From contig CALZFC010000005.1 of NCBI GenBank assembly GCA_945643635.1, forward strand, positions 6,925,001-6,989,000: a stretch of 64,000 bases of DNA, read 5' to 3'. Positions 34,901-45,794 of this stretch are shown here, in pieces. Under the pieces are notes generated by a model. The model saw only the letters and a program-made list of their open reading frames with translations. It was not told the origin of the DNA and ran no database searches. Positions within the stretch are counted from its first letter, which is position 1. Each line of letters starts with the position of its first letter. The DNA is from Allodiplogaster sudhausi (taxonomy: Eukaryota; Nematoda; Chromadorea; Rhabditida; Diplogasteridae). Made by a program: the position numbers and the translations under genes.

Positions 34901-36482
34901 AGGAAACTGTGGAGTGAGAGAAGGAGAGGAGAAAGAAAGAGAGTGAGAGTAGAGAGAGAGAGGGAGAGAGAGAGAGAGGGAGGTAAAGAGTCATGTTTCT
35001 TCAGAGACAATGCAAGTTCGACGCGAACAAATTCTGCGGCGGCCAACCTCGCGAGAATCTCCTTGAATGCTTGTCAAATACGAAGATTGTGCGCCTTCTT
35101 CAGAAGGGATGCTTTAAGGTCAGGAAATGTTTTGGACAGGCGAAGCTGTTGTGGATTGATGTAGAATATGTTGAGATTGTGCAAGAACGAATGCGAGAAG
35201 CAGCGAGGGATGTTCGACTTCGACCCGGCCTCCTCCAGGCTTGTGCGGAAGAGACCAAACAATAGTCAGACCTTTTCAGTCTAATCGAGTCAGGGACACA
35301 GATGGAGAATTGGAAAAGAACAGTTGCTCTCAGTTGCCCGGACGACTACCGCAAGATCAGCCAACCCGAGTACGCGAAGAAGACCCTCGAGGGAGTTGTT
35401 GTCAGCTGCTTGAGAGACAAATTCCGCAAGGCTGTCCACGAGAGAATCCGCCTTGGAGAAGCCTGCAAGGCTGAGGTTTTTTTTTTTTCTTTCTTTCTTT
35501 CATATATAGAAGCAGCACTTAAAAAAAAGACGACTGATAAGCGGAAGAAACGGGTGCATATGATATCTGCTTGAGATCTCGCGTGTTATCGTAGAGAGTG
35601 AATTGGATGTCCAGCTTGATCCGATTCTCTTCAGCGCGTGCAAATCGGTATCCCTTCCTTTCTGAGATGTCTAGCCGACTTCTCTTCTTCTCTTCCAGGT
35701 CATTGCTCTTCACTGCTCCGCCCCAGTCATTCAGAAGAGTGGCAACTTCGAGACTGTCATGGAGTGCCTCAAGGCTGATTTCTACTCTGGCGCCATTCAG
35801 AACAATGAATGTGCTAAGCAGGTAGACAAGTCCTTCAGCTCATACAAAACAAAGAATAGTCTGTTCTCAGCTGGCCATCCGCACCCAAGAAGCCATGGTG
35901 GACATCCATCTGGACCCTGTTCTGCACGAGTCCTGTGCCACGGACATCCAGAGACTCTGCCAGAGTGTCCCTCCCGGCCAGAGCAGAAGTCCATTTCTTT
36001 CTTCTACTTTTATATCATAATATATCGGGGTCAAAGGTTCTGCTTGAAGGGCCTTAGATATGCTTTACCAGTATCCATCAATAGTGTTGTCCTCATACAG
36101 TAATCACTTGTCTGATGGACGCGGCCGAAGACGGGAAGAGTAAGATGACTCAGCCTTGCCGCAGCAAACTCACTGAGAGACATCGTCTGTGGCAGAGAGC
36201 ACACAAGGTGAGATGGCATTCCACTCCCCCCCCCCTCTCTCTCTCTCTCTCTCTCCCCCCCCCCCCTCCATTCCTCGCATAACATAGTCTGATTTGTCTG
36301 TTGAAGGATTACAACGTAGCCCTTCCTGGTTCTCTCTCGGAATTGGCTTCGGCCCTGAGTCTCACCCCCAACGGATCTCCATCCTCGGCTGGTTGGCCGC
36401 AGTTGTCTTCGCTCTCTTCATCGTTGGTTGTTGCTGTGGCCGAGTCAGCAAGCGAACTCACGCTGAGCTCAAGAATCGCTAA
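28914..36482 (+). CDS. glg1: Golgi apparatus protein 1 (GLG1/CFR-1/ESL-1)
   Basis: GLG1 is a type I Golgi membrane glycoprotein with many cysteine-rich repeats; the vertebrate protein binds FGFs and E-selectin ligands. Exon 1 (28914-28962) encodes a signal peptide, MWWQYLLLLSVPALLSG. It joins in phase to exons 2 (29014-29046), 3 (29154-29193) and 4 (30049-30133), which starts the first repeat (FDACKEDIHKLC). More than 15 further exons carry GLG1 repeats, e.g. IVECLQDAGF, QLAFSDFRL-type RLAFSDFRLVGPFVMKC (30640), DKFCSPRGDIEAEGRTLHC (31870), DIGSNYKVDKVLYASC (32100), KACSADIAKHC (33715), REAARDVRLRPGLLQAC (35195) and DIHLDPVLHESC (35900). The last exon has a membrane segment (ILGWLAAVVFALFIVGCCCG) and tail RVSKRTHAELKNR, then TAA at 36480-36482. 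The intron after 30321 seems to use a GC donor. The reading near 35265, where a TAG follows ACAEETKQ, needs an intron I could not fix. Confidence 0.94.
32997..33066 (+). other. tRNA-like sequence in a GLG1 intron (pseudogene or SINE head)
   Basis: Within the enlarged intron between about 32963 and 33229, TGGCTTGTTGGGTTAACGC resembles a tRNA A box and D arm, and GGTTCGAATTC at 33048-33058 resembles a B box about 45 bp later. TCAG at the start can pair with CTGA at the end. The T and anticodon stems are poor, so it is probably not a functional tRNA. It could be a decayed tRNA gene or the head of a tRNA-derived SINE. Confidence 0.4.
34685..34795. repeat. (GA)n tract in a GLG1 intron, GA on the sense strand
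   Basis: GA-rich sequence filling the intron after the LREHFDELG exon. A second tract lies at about 34912-34982 before the next exon. Unlike most introns in the window, the sense strand here is purine-rich. Confidence 0.85.
36226..36267. repeat. C run / (TC)n / C run in a GLG1 intron
   Basis: A C8-type run, a pure TC tract and a second run of C with little else between, immediately upstream of the last GLG1 exon (acceptor at about 36306). Likely to be unstable and hard to sequence. Confidence 0.85.
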
Positions 36483-37757
36483 GGAGATCAGTTCTCTTCA
36501 CATCTACAAGTTTTTGATAAATAGTTGTTTACTCGAGAAGTTAGTTTTGTTGTTTTGAAATTATGGTCTTATTTCTCTTGGTGGTTACCGCTAATTGTTT
36601 TAGAAAAAAAAATCTTGTTTTAACTGGAATGCGCCACGAATTTAAATTGCCGAATTATTTTACACGCCTTTGTGCTTACTATTATATGTACTCTCCCTTT
36701 ACTTATTGTGTTGATAGTGGTTGAACGGAGACCCGCAATCCCTCCCATCTACTCCCCCCCCCTTTCCCTCTCTTTGGTGTGGGCAGACCCTGTCTCCTTC
36801 CATTCGTCCCCTCCCTCCGTGATTGGCATGAAGTGGCTGCGCGTATTTCATCTTGGGTAATCCTGACAGGCTCTTTGACTGGCTGCGTCCTATTAGCATA
36901 ATGAAAGAGTCTTCTTCTGTCCAGTCCTTCTCCTACTTCTCACTTGACACCATCAAAGGCTTCTCTTCTGATTTGGTTCGTGAATGCCAGTGGCTGTTGT
37001 TTCACTTTGCTTTCTCCAATTCCAATTTCTTGTTCTTGGATTTACTTTGTGTGGCTAACATGTGTAGTAGTTTCTTGTTCTAGTATTCTTCTCTTCTTCT
37101 GCTCCATAACATTATGATGTTGATTGCCTGCAGTATTTATGGATTCCGGCACTAATTCTATCCTTTCTACGGTTGTGGACTGCAGAGTTGATGCGTGAAT
37201 GCATTGGCACTGTGGACATTGTGATATCAGAGATATGAAATACAGTTGCATAAACAGTTTATCAGAAACTTGGCGAATCATTGGCTTTTTCTAATGGTGA
37301 GCATTTATTATTGAACTGAAACGCACAAAGAATCGCGCAGAATGTCGACTTGGAAGGAGGCACCCATTAGAAGAAAGAACTGCAGGGAACACTGGGAATA
37401 GTGAGGCATCCATTGGATCGGTGTAATTTTAAATATCCGAGATCGATAGTCTATCGGACTGTCGCCAGAAATAGAGGTGAAGATAAAAGGCGTTTATTGG
37501 AGCCAGAGTGGAGAAAGTCGCGAATTTAAACTAGGGGCAAACCAATCTCGCAAAGGAACCTCGAAGCAAAATCATGATATAAATAACTTTTAAAAAAAAT
37601 ATGGTAACCCGAAAATTCCCTTTCGGACGAAAGGAGATGACAAGTGGAAAATGCCAAAAGCTCTCAGTGAAACGCCCCTCGCAATCACAGCACCGTTTAC
37701 AAGCTATCAGAGACCTGTTAGGGATGACAACAAGATAACATGAAAAGGAACAGAAGA
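36483..37757. other. Convergent intergenic region after GLG1
   Basis: Lies between the 3' ends of GLG1 (+) and the GAS1-like gene (-). It should contain both 3' untranslated regions. No coding signal, RNA gene or transposon ends were recognised; a few unique frames around 36670-37080 have no support. Confidence 0.5.
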
Positions 37758-38531
37758 TTAGTCTCTCATAACTAGGAGAGATGACAGAAGAAGCAAGAGG
37801 AAGGAGAGAGAAGATGCACGCGAGGATGAGACATCTTCGGGAGAAGAGACGGGATGAGAGTGAGTGGGAGACTGAGAGGGAGCAGACAGCGTAATCGAGT
37901 TGTCTTCTGGAGGAGGCACTGGCAGAGACTCGCTCGGCTGAAGTGACCAGATGGAGAGAGAGAGTGAGACAGAAAGAGACGGAGAGAGCGAGGGCGTGAG
38001 AGATGGAGAAAGAGAGAGAGAGAGGAATAGTTGTCTGACATTGTTGCAAAGGGCGAGAACGGAGTCCCGCAGGTGCTGGCAGAGTTGGTCTTCCTTCTCA
38101 GTGCACGTACACTTGACGAGGGATGAGCCGTGTTTGGTGGAAGTGACCGTCTTCAATGGTTCAAAGGGAATGTCTATCACTGCTAGGCATTACAAAAGAT
38201 AAACGGTATGAAGAAAAAAAGAAAAGAATTTGGGAGATTAAATAATTGCAGAGTTTCCAACCTTGAGCAAGGCAGCGCATCGCGGAGAACAGAAGCCTCG
38301 GTTCGATTCGGACTCGCACTCCGACACGAACGACTCCCACGCAGAGTTGCACTCAACATTCCACTCTCATCAGAGACACTCATTATGTTGTGGTTTAAAA
38401 CATTATGTGACTACGGGGAAATATATTTGAATCAGAAATTTAAAGGATGTAACCAATGGAAATAGAGACTAAGAAAGAGAGAAGAAGAGAAAAAGTGGAT
38501 GGAGTGTGAGAATAGAGATAGAGAGAGATAA

Positions 38532-38582
<51 letters not shown>

Positions 38583-39909
38583 GAGTGCCCGGCAAAGGAA
38601 GAGTTGTCTTTGCTGAGCGTGCCTCGTGCCACTTCGCGTACTCTTTTTTTGTTCTGAAGGATTCTTTCCCACTTGGACAGGCACTTCCCACTTTCACCGT
38701 ATGAGATTAGCCGCAGGCGCGCAACGCCAATCCTTTCTTCCGTAGCCCTCCCTCTCTCTCCCATTCCCATTCTCAGTCTCTCTCCCTTTCTCTCTATCTC
38801 TCTAGTCACTCTCTCTCTCTTTCTCTCGCTTTCTCTCTCTCTAGTCACTCTCTTTCTTTCTCTCTCTCTCTCGCTCTTTCTTCCCTGTTATTCTCGTCTC
38901 CAGCGCTTGGCGCCACAATCGCCTTTTCGAAAGGATGAAACGCTACAAGTGCAAGTGGAGACCGGAAGAGAACCGAGAGAAGTGAAAGAGAAGGCAGAAA
39001 GATTCCGAAGGCACTGCTAGTAGACACTGACCTCGAGATCGGCCTCGCAAGTGAGCCTCGCGAGTGAACAGTGAACTACGGGAGCAAGGGGAAGGAAGTT
39101 GCACAGACGGAGCTCATCTCGACCAGGAACACACGACACATCGGAACTGCAACGGAGCAGATTATTCAGGAGGAGTGAGAGGGAGAGAGAGAGAGAAAGA
39201 GGGAGAGAGAGAGAAAGAGGGAGAGAGAGAGAGGGGGAGATAGAGAGGGAGAGAGAGAGAGAAAGGAGACTTTTTACGTTCTCCAATCACCGCTAAAAGG
39301 GAGTAAAATAAAGAAGAGAAGGAATAGGAGGGAGTGCAAACCGAAGAAGCGCTCTTCCAAGGCGATTCTGGTAGACATTCAGGACTGCGATTCGACACTG
39401 CGGCTGGCAGGTCGAAGTAGTACTGCAAATTACTGTCTTTCTATTTGGTTGACAAACAAGGTGATTCCATGGGAAAAAAGAGAAAGATAAAGAAAGGGGG
39501 AAGAGAGTAAGAGAGCGAGACGAAAGGGGATGAAAAAGCGAGAATGAGAGAAAGAGATAGAGAGAAAGAGCGAAGGAGGGAGGGAGAGAGAGAGGGAGAG
39601 AGAGAGAGCATTGAAAGAATGAATCAAAGAAGACAAAGACAACATCTAAAACCACAACGAACATATACTCATTCTCAGTTCACGATGAGACCCTGAAGTT
39701 CCTTTCATTCTGTTCATATCGCATTTCACTCGCCATGGGCTCGCAATCCATCTCCCTTTGTACCATTCACAACTCTACATTCTCTCAATCTCGCATTCTC
39801 ACTTCCTCACCCTCCATTTCTCTCTTTCTCCATTTCTCATTTTGTCATTCTCTCTTTCTGTCACCTCTCCTTTCTCTCTCCTTCTCTGTCCTTTTCTCTC
39901 TCTGTATCG

Positions 39910-39955
<46 letters not shown>

Positions 39956-41029
39956 ATCTTTCCCTTTCTCTCTCTGCCTCTCTCCCTCATACACAATCTG
40001 CCAGTCTTCGTCCTCCCTCAGCTGCCATTTCTGTAAATGCGGGCCTAATCAGCTGGTTCCGAGAAAGGCGGTTCACTTTACGATATTGGCCAACAGGGCC
40101 CTCGAAACCGGAGTCTGATTCCTGGCGCGAAACAGACAACCTTAACATTTGGATCGAGAGAGAAAGAAGGAGTTAGAGAAAGAGAGACATTCACTGGAAA
40201 AGGATGGAAGAGAAACGAATGAGCAGATCAAGGGAATGAGAGAGAGAGATCAGACAGAGAAAGAAGAGAAAGAAGCGAATGCCCCCAGGCAAGTCATGCT
40301 TGGTGGATTAAGGTGAGAAGAGGAGCGAGAAAAGCTCTTGGAGATGGAGGCTATCTCAAGTGTCCTTTCTCTGGTTCTTTTCTCTTTTCTCTTCTCACCT
40401 TTTCCCCTCTCGAATCTTCAATCTTTTGGACTGATATTCAAAATAGCAGTTTAATAAACGAAATATAAATAACAAAGAAGCGATGCCAACTATTCCTTCC
40501 GCTAGTCTTAAATTTTACCTAACAAAAATTTTTTTTCTATATCAACAGCGAAAGTAGTATACATTTTAAGTTCCTGGTTTAAATAACCAGAAGCGAATTC
40601 GCTCTCTCTCTCTCTCACTCTCTCTCTCTCTCGCTCACTCTCTCTCTCTCTCGCTCACTCTCTCTCTCGCTCACTCTCTCTCTCTCTCACTCTCTCTCTC
40701 TCTCTCTCCCTCTCTCCTTCTCTGTTTTTTTTCCTCTCTCTCCCCTCCTCTATCTCTTTCTCTTACTCTCCGATACAGTCTTCATATTTCAGTGCTAGTC
40801 ACCTATGCAACTAGCCATAATCAGCTGTTTTCTTTCCTCTGAGAGTTCATACAGCAATGAGTAACTAATGCGTTATCGCAGCAGACATGTATATAGTACA
40901 TAGGTATGCATGTACGTGTCTGACTAGAGTTATGCAATGTTATTGTGATAGATAAGATAAAGCAGAAAACAGGATGAGAAAGAGGGAGAGAGGGAGAGAG
41001 AGAGAGGGAGAGAGAGGGAGGGAGAGACG

Positions 41030-41066
<37 letters not shown>

Positions 41067-41146
41067 TAAAATAGAGAACGCAACAACAATTTCTATTAGC
41101 ACCACATCTACTATACGGAGTTAGGCAGAGACCGAGAGAGACTGGA

Positions 41147-41188
<42 letters not shown>

Positions 41189-41730
41189 AGAGAGAGAGTG
41201 AATTGATCATGCTGCTGGGAGAAACAAAGAAAAGCTGTGTTTTCCACTCGAAAACAGTAGAGAGCCAGAAAATGTAAGCCAATAAATGAGAAAAGCTCCG
41301 CACGGAAGACGAGACATTGAATTAATTAAATATATAACTTCCGACACCTCAGAAATCTTCTTTTTCGTACAATTAGTGTGATGCAAGGTGGAAAAGAATA
41401 CTGACCAAGCTGCCATGAGAGGAGCCAGCCGATTTCCGCATTCCAAGTCCGATTCACACGCAGCAAGCGCATTCTCAATTAGTGATCATGTCCATTTTAC
41501 ATCTCTTCATCAGTTTCTTTTCTTACATTTTCGATTCTGAACACCATTGCTGTGAATGGAAGAATACCAATTTGGCGGTCTTTTGCCTCCAGGACTTGAA
41601 GTGAGATAAGCGATGGAAATAATGAAGAAAGACCAACCTTGCACTCTTGAGAATGGGTCTCCTCCTGAGAAGCGACAATGGCAAAGGCGAGAAGAAAGAA
41701 GAACACAATTCGGCCGCCACTCTTCTCCAT
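37758..41730 (-). CDS. GAS1/GFR-alpha-like GPI-anchored receptor with two GDNF-type domains
   Basis: Eight exons join in phase: 41730-41638, about 41479-41411, 39422-39342, 39146-39032, 38683-38642, 38351-38262, 38150-38040 and 37937-37758 (about 259 aa). MEKSGGRIVFFFLLAFAIVAS is a signal peptide. Domain 1 runs from ECKNALAACESDLECGNRL through CQPQCRIAVLN to CVPGRDELRLCNF and VVHC. Domain 2 runs from TCEADLECLSKWERIL through CNSAWESFVSECES and CSPRCAALL to VKCTCTEKEDQLC and LALC. This paired C-xC and CxxA(W)xxF layout matches the GDNF receptor/GAS1 domain family; two domains plus a GPI tail resemble GAS1 and nematode PHG-1. A Pro/Ser-rich stalk precedes the hydrophobic end SLSFLLLLLSSLLVMRD. 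Vertebrate relatives bind Hedgehog (GAS1) or GDNF ligands (GFR-alpha); the ligand here is unknown. Intron 2 is about 2 kb and repeat-rich; exon 5 is only 42 nt. Confidence 0.75.
38505..38586. repeat. (GA)n tract in the GAS1-like gene
   Basis: GA and GATA units on the plus strand (TC on the sense strand) within the intron between exons 5 and 6. Related tracts lie at 38750-38880 (TC on the plus strand) and 39178-39262. Confidence 0.85.
39480..40735. repeat. GA and TC tracts in the long second intron of the GAS1-like gene
   Basis: The ~2 kb intron 2 carries GA at about 39480-39610, TC at about 39830-39985 and TC at about 40600-40735, followed by GA at about 40978-41070 and 41140-41205. Strand orientation therefore flips within one intron. 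Nothing coding was seen between them. Confidence 0.8.
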
Positions 41731-42131
41731 CTCAACTCATTCTTTGCTCTTTCTTCTAATCATTCTCAGAGCATTCGGAAGGCGAGGAAAAACGAGGAAA
41801 TGGAAAGGAGGGAGGCGATCAAACCAGCCCCACTCCTATTCTCTCTTCTCTTTCCTCTTCCCGCCTTAGGCGGATTAGGACCTTTGGCGGGAAGGGAAGA
41901 CCATTCCTTGGCAGCTGTCCAGCTGGAGAGATCGGAGGAGATACCAAGAATTAGTGAAAGGAGTAGGGGAAAGGGAGAGGGAGGTGGGAGAGGGAGGGGA
42001 GGGGAGGCACACCCAACGCCTTTGGCATTGCACCCCAATGTATATTATGATCACAGAATGGAGAAGCGAAATTATTTATGCAATGTGACAAGTAGAAGTT
42101 CAGCGTGATTCAGCCAGAGATCAGGAAAGAA

Positions 42132-42171
<40 letters not shown>

Positions 42172-42618
42172 GATGAAAGAGGTGACGAAAGGGCAAAGGA
42201 AACCTGAGTGAAGTTGATGGAAGAAAAGAAAGAGATGGCTCGATCTCTTATACAGTCCCCACGACTTTGTCATCGGAGCCTTTCCCGACCACTCTCTATT
42301 TCCTTCTTGCTGTGTCTCTCTCTCTCACCCTCTCATTCATTTTCCTCACTCTTACTCTCCCTTTTTCACTCTTTCTCACTCTCTTGCCTCTCTCTCTTTC
42401 TCGCTCTCCCCGCTCACCATCCACTGTTCTCTCGCCAAGTCAGCCACTGACGGACAATTTGATGAGCAAACATGCGCATGGCCAGAGGCAGCAGAAGCTC
42501 CAGATGCAGTCACCGGACTGGGATATCCAGAGAGGGAATGAGGTGTGTGCGTAAGAGAACGAGAGAGAGAGAGAGACAGGCAGAGAGAGAGAGAGACAGA
42601 GAGAGAGAGCGACAGGCA

Positions 42619-42652
<34 letters not shown>

Positions 42653-42902
42653 CAGAGAGATAGAGAGAGAGGCAGCTCGGACAAGGGTGAAAAGATAAAG
42701 TATGTATGAGAGAACATTTGGATATATTCGATGAAGAGGTATGGGCACAAATAGACGATGTCTTGGAAACAGAAGAGGGAGAGGGTCCTGAAGTCCCTCC
42801 ATAGGGAAAGAAGGTGATGTGGTTGAGACAAAGGAGAAAATGAAAATGACCATTTCGTCAAATCAGGAAGGGCAGATAGGATGGACAGAGGGGAGGAAAA
42901 GG

Positions 42903-42944
<42 letters not shown>

Positions 42945-43783
42945 AGAGGAGGGATGAGAGAGCATAAGGAAGACTAAAATTCACGAGGATATGAAAGGAA
43001 AAAAAAGTAGATTTGATCAGAGCAAACGATATAGACCGCGAAAGCAGGGAAGAGAGAAAGAGAGTGGGCAAGGAACACAAAGCCATTCGATTAAAATTCG
43101 ACCGAGTTCATTTGGAAGTTATCTGTTGTCTTGAGAGGAGGCTTATGTAACTTTCTTTTTCTTGGCAATGTGATTGCCTTGGCGGCTCCGGTGCTAGAAT
43201 TAAAATTAAATTATGGATTGAAATGATGGGGACTCTGACTCCGGAGTGAAATCCACGTGACCAAAAGCGGGTCCGAAGAGAAGGGAGAGCATCTCATTAT
43301 TGGCTGTTCAATTGTTTTCAGGAGTTCGACCAGAATACGATTTACGATAACGCATGAGAAATTATAAGACGATCTTCAATTAAGTCAATGAGAAGAAAAC
43401 ACAGCTTTAACCTTTAAAAACAAGGGTAAAAGAAATCTAAGATCGTGAAATTCCATCCTAAACAATATCTCAAGGATCGTTTGGATTTAGTTCGAGATTA
43501 AATTCAGAATTAAAACTGGGCAAAAACCAGGAGAAATGTGGAAATATTTAAATGACAATAATTCTAGAGCAGTCAGGGGAAAGATAAGATAAGCTAATCT
43601 TTCTTCGCTCAACAAAGTCGCTCTCCTTAGAATCTCCCCACTCTGACTTCTCCTTCCATGGCATCTCCCTGAGGCCAGAACGGGAGGAGCTATCTGCTCT
43701 CCTCTTCTTTAACTGCGCAGCTGAGAATGGAACCACTCCGAAGCATTCCCCGCCCCTTCTCTCTTTTCACTCGCTCCCTCCAT

Positions 43784-43834
<51 letters not shown>

Positions 43835-44453
43835 TCAGTTCCTGCATTCTGCCTTCTCTCCATTAACTCTTCTCACAATTCCTGTGCATCTGATCTCCTC
43901 CTCTTTCCCTTCTTCTTCTTTTCCCCCTTGCCCTATTAACGGTGCAATGATCAGCGAAAGGAGCAAAAAGAAATAACAATTTGAAAAAAAAATTCTGAGA
44001 GGCGTCACTGGAATGCAGAGAATCAAAAACCGGCCTAACAAAGTTGTTAAAGTGGCAGAGAGAAGTTAGTTCCTTATAAAGAGAGAATCTGGAACGATCT
44101 TTGCCATCCACCATTATCCCTGTTCTCTTTGTCCTCATCTTTTGATGTCAACCTCTCGCTCTCTCTCTTTCTCTCTAATCTCTTCTCCACGTCACTCATG
44201 GTCAGCCGCATTCATCAAAGCCTCGTGTTAATCACGACGCCTTCCTAGCCACAGTTCTACAACTCGTTGTTGTGACTCTCCAGTAATCCCCTGACCAGCC
44301 CCTCAATCACTTCTTCTCTTTTACAGTAAACTCGTCAATCCGCCTTCCCTTTCAGTGTCGATTCAGTTGTTCCTAAATTTTCACTTTCCACTCTCACTTC
44401 CGATAGGCAACAAATACTCTCCATGAATAGAGTGGGCTTCCGTTGAGCTCTCT

Positions 44454-44494
<41 letters not shown>

Positions 44495-45268
44495 TCTCTC
44501 TCTCTCTCTCACTCTCAGTCTCAGTCTCTCCTTCTCTCTCTCTCTCTCTCTCTCTAGCTCTCTCACTCTGTCTCTCCTCTTTCTTTCACAGTCTCTCTCC
44601 CTCACTCCTTCTCGTTCTCGATTTCTTGTCCACCCTCTCCTCCCATCAGGTGTCGAGTGAATGGCTCCCTGCAAACAACTCCCCGCACAAACAAGCAATC
44701 TCCATGAGTCTCTCTTTCCCGACTCTTCTCTCGCTCCTCTCTGTCTCACTCGATCTCTTTCTCTGTCTGTCTGCCTGTCTCTCTCTCAGCATCTCTCTCT
44801 CTCTCTCTCTCTCGCTCTCTTTCTCTATCGAATGAGTTGTCACTGAATCTGTAGGTTACAATGAAACCAAATTGCGTCAGCATTGTCCTTCATTTTGGGA
44901 GAAGGCAGCTTAATGTAATGATGAGAGAAACCCTTAGCCTGTCCACTTGAAGTCCTTTCTTCTTCTTCTTCACACTCAAGTGGAGGTTGAAGTGTATTGG
45001 CTATCGCTCTCTCTCTCTCTCGCTTCTTCTCATCTTTATAGCCATCAGTCACCCTCTTCACAATAATGAACACAAGGTGAAGAATGTCGCCCCTCTGCAA
45101 TAATCATATCTGATTCGAGTGAAGACTGTCAGCTGCAGAGAAAGAACGAGAACAGATCACTCCGTAGATGAATGTTTAGACTGAGATGTTGTTTGCGGTA
45201 AAAGGCACAGTGCTTGCGAGCCTCGAGGATTTCGAGAGGGAGAGGGTGAGAGAGAGAGAGAGAGAGAT

Positions 45269-45318
<50 letters not shown>

Positions 45319-45794
45319 CTAATTGAAGAGCCAGACAGGTGTTCCTGCTCCTGGCCTCTGCTCACTCTTCGAGACACGTCATCGACATTTAGAAGGTGGC
45401 ACAACAAATGCAGCAAGTTGCATTTTATCACAAGCTTAAGCCGCGATAATTCCCGTGGTCAGGACTGATACGGAAGAGGGTAAACATGACAAAAGAATGA
45501 ATATCTACGCACCACAATAGAGGAAGAAAGATGAGGTGGCCTGGGCTGAGAGAACCTGAGCACAATTGTCAAACAATCACAACAACTAAGAGTAAAAACT
45601 CTAAACTTTCCACAAACAGTAACATATGTTTAAGATGATTAACTCTAACTGACAATATAAGGAAATTGAAATAGCGCATAAACGACAACAACAAACTTTA
45701 AAAAATATTCTAATGGGATAAATAAAAATGACTGAGAGTAAAAGAGGAGAGGACACCGCGCGGCATTACGAAAGCATCCAGCTGAGTGCGCCCT
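41731..45794. other. Repeat-rich intergenic region, possible weak gene near 44.6-45.5 kb
   Basis: Upstream of the GAS1-like gene and downstream of SZT2. GA tracts lie at about 42130-42172, 42555-42675, 42900-42942 and 45245-45315; TC tracts at about 42310-42410, 43783-43830, 44455-44620 and 44760-44830. Unique islands at 43560-43740 and at 44640-45130 and 45320-45430 give short minus-strand frames with scattered cysteines but no phase-consistent gene could be assembled. The rest holds nothing I can name. Confidence 0.45.

Noticed and set aside
42376..43086. 236-codon minus-strand frame rich in Ser/Leu
   Set aside because: Mostly a translation of TC repeats (sense of GA tracts); the hydrophobic appearance is due to CTC and TCT codons.
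43130..43740. Minus-strand frames MVPFSAAQLKKRRADSS and a short KKKKVT-stop peptide as a ribosomal-protein-like gene
   Set aside because: The pieces could not be joined in phase and match no ribosomal protein I can name.
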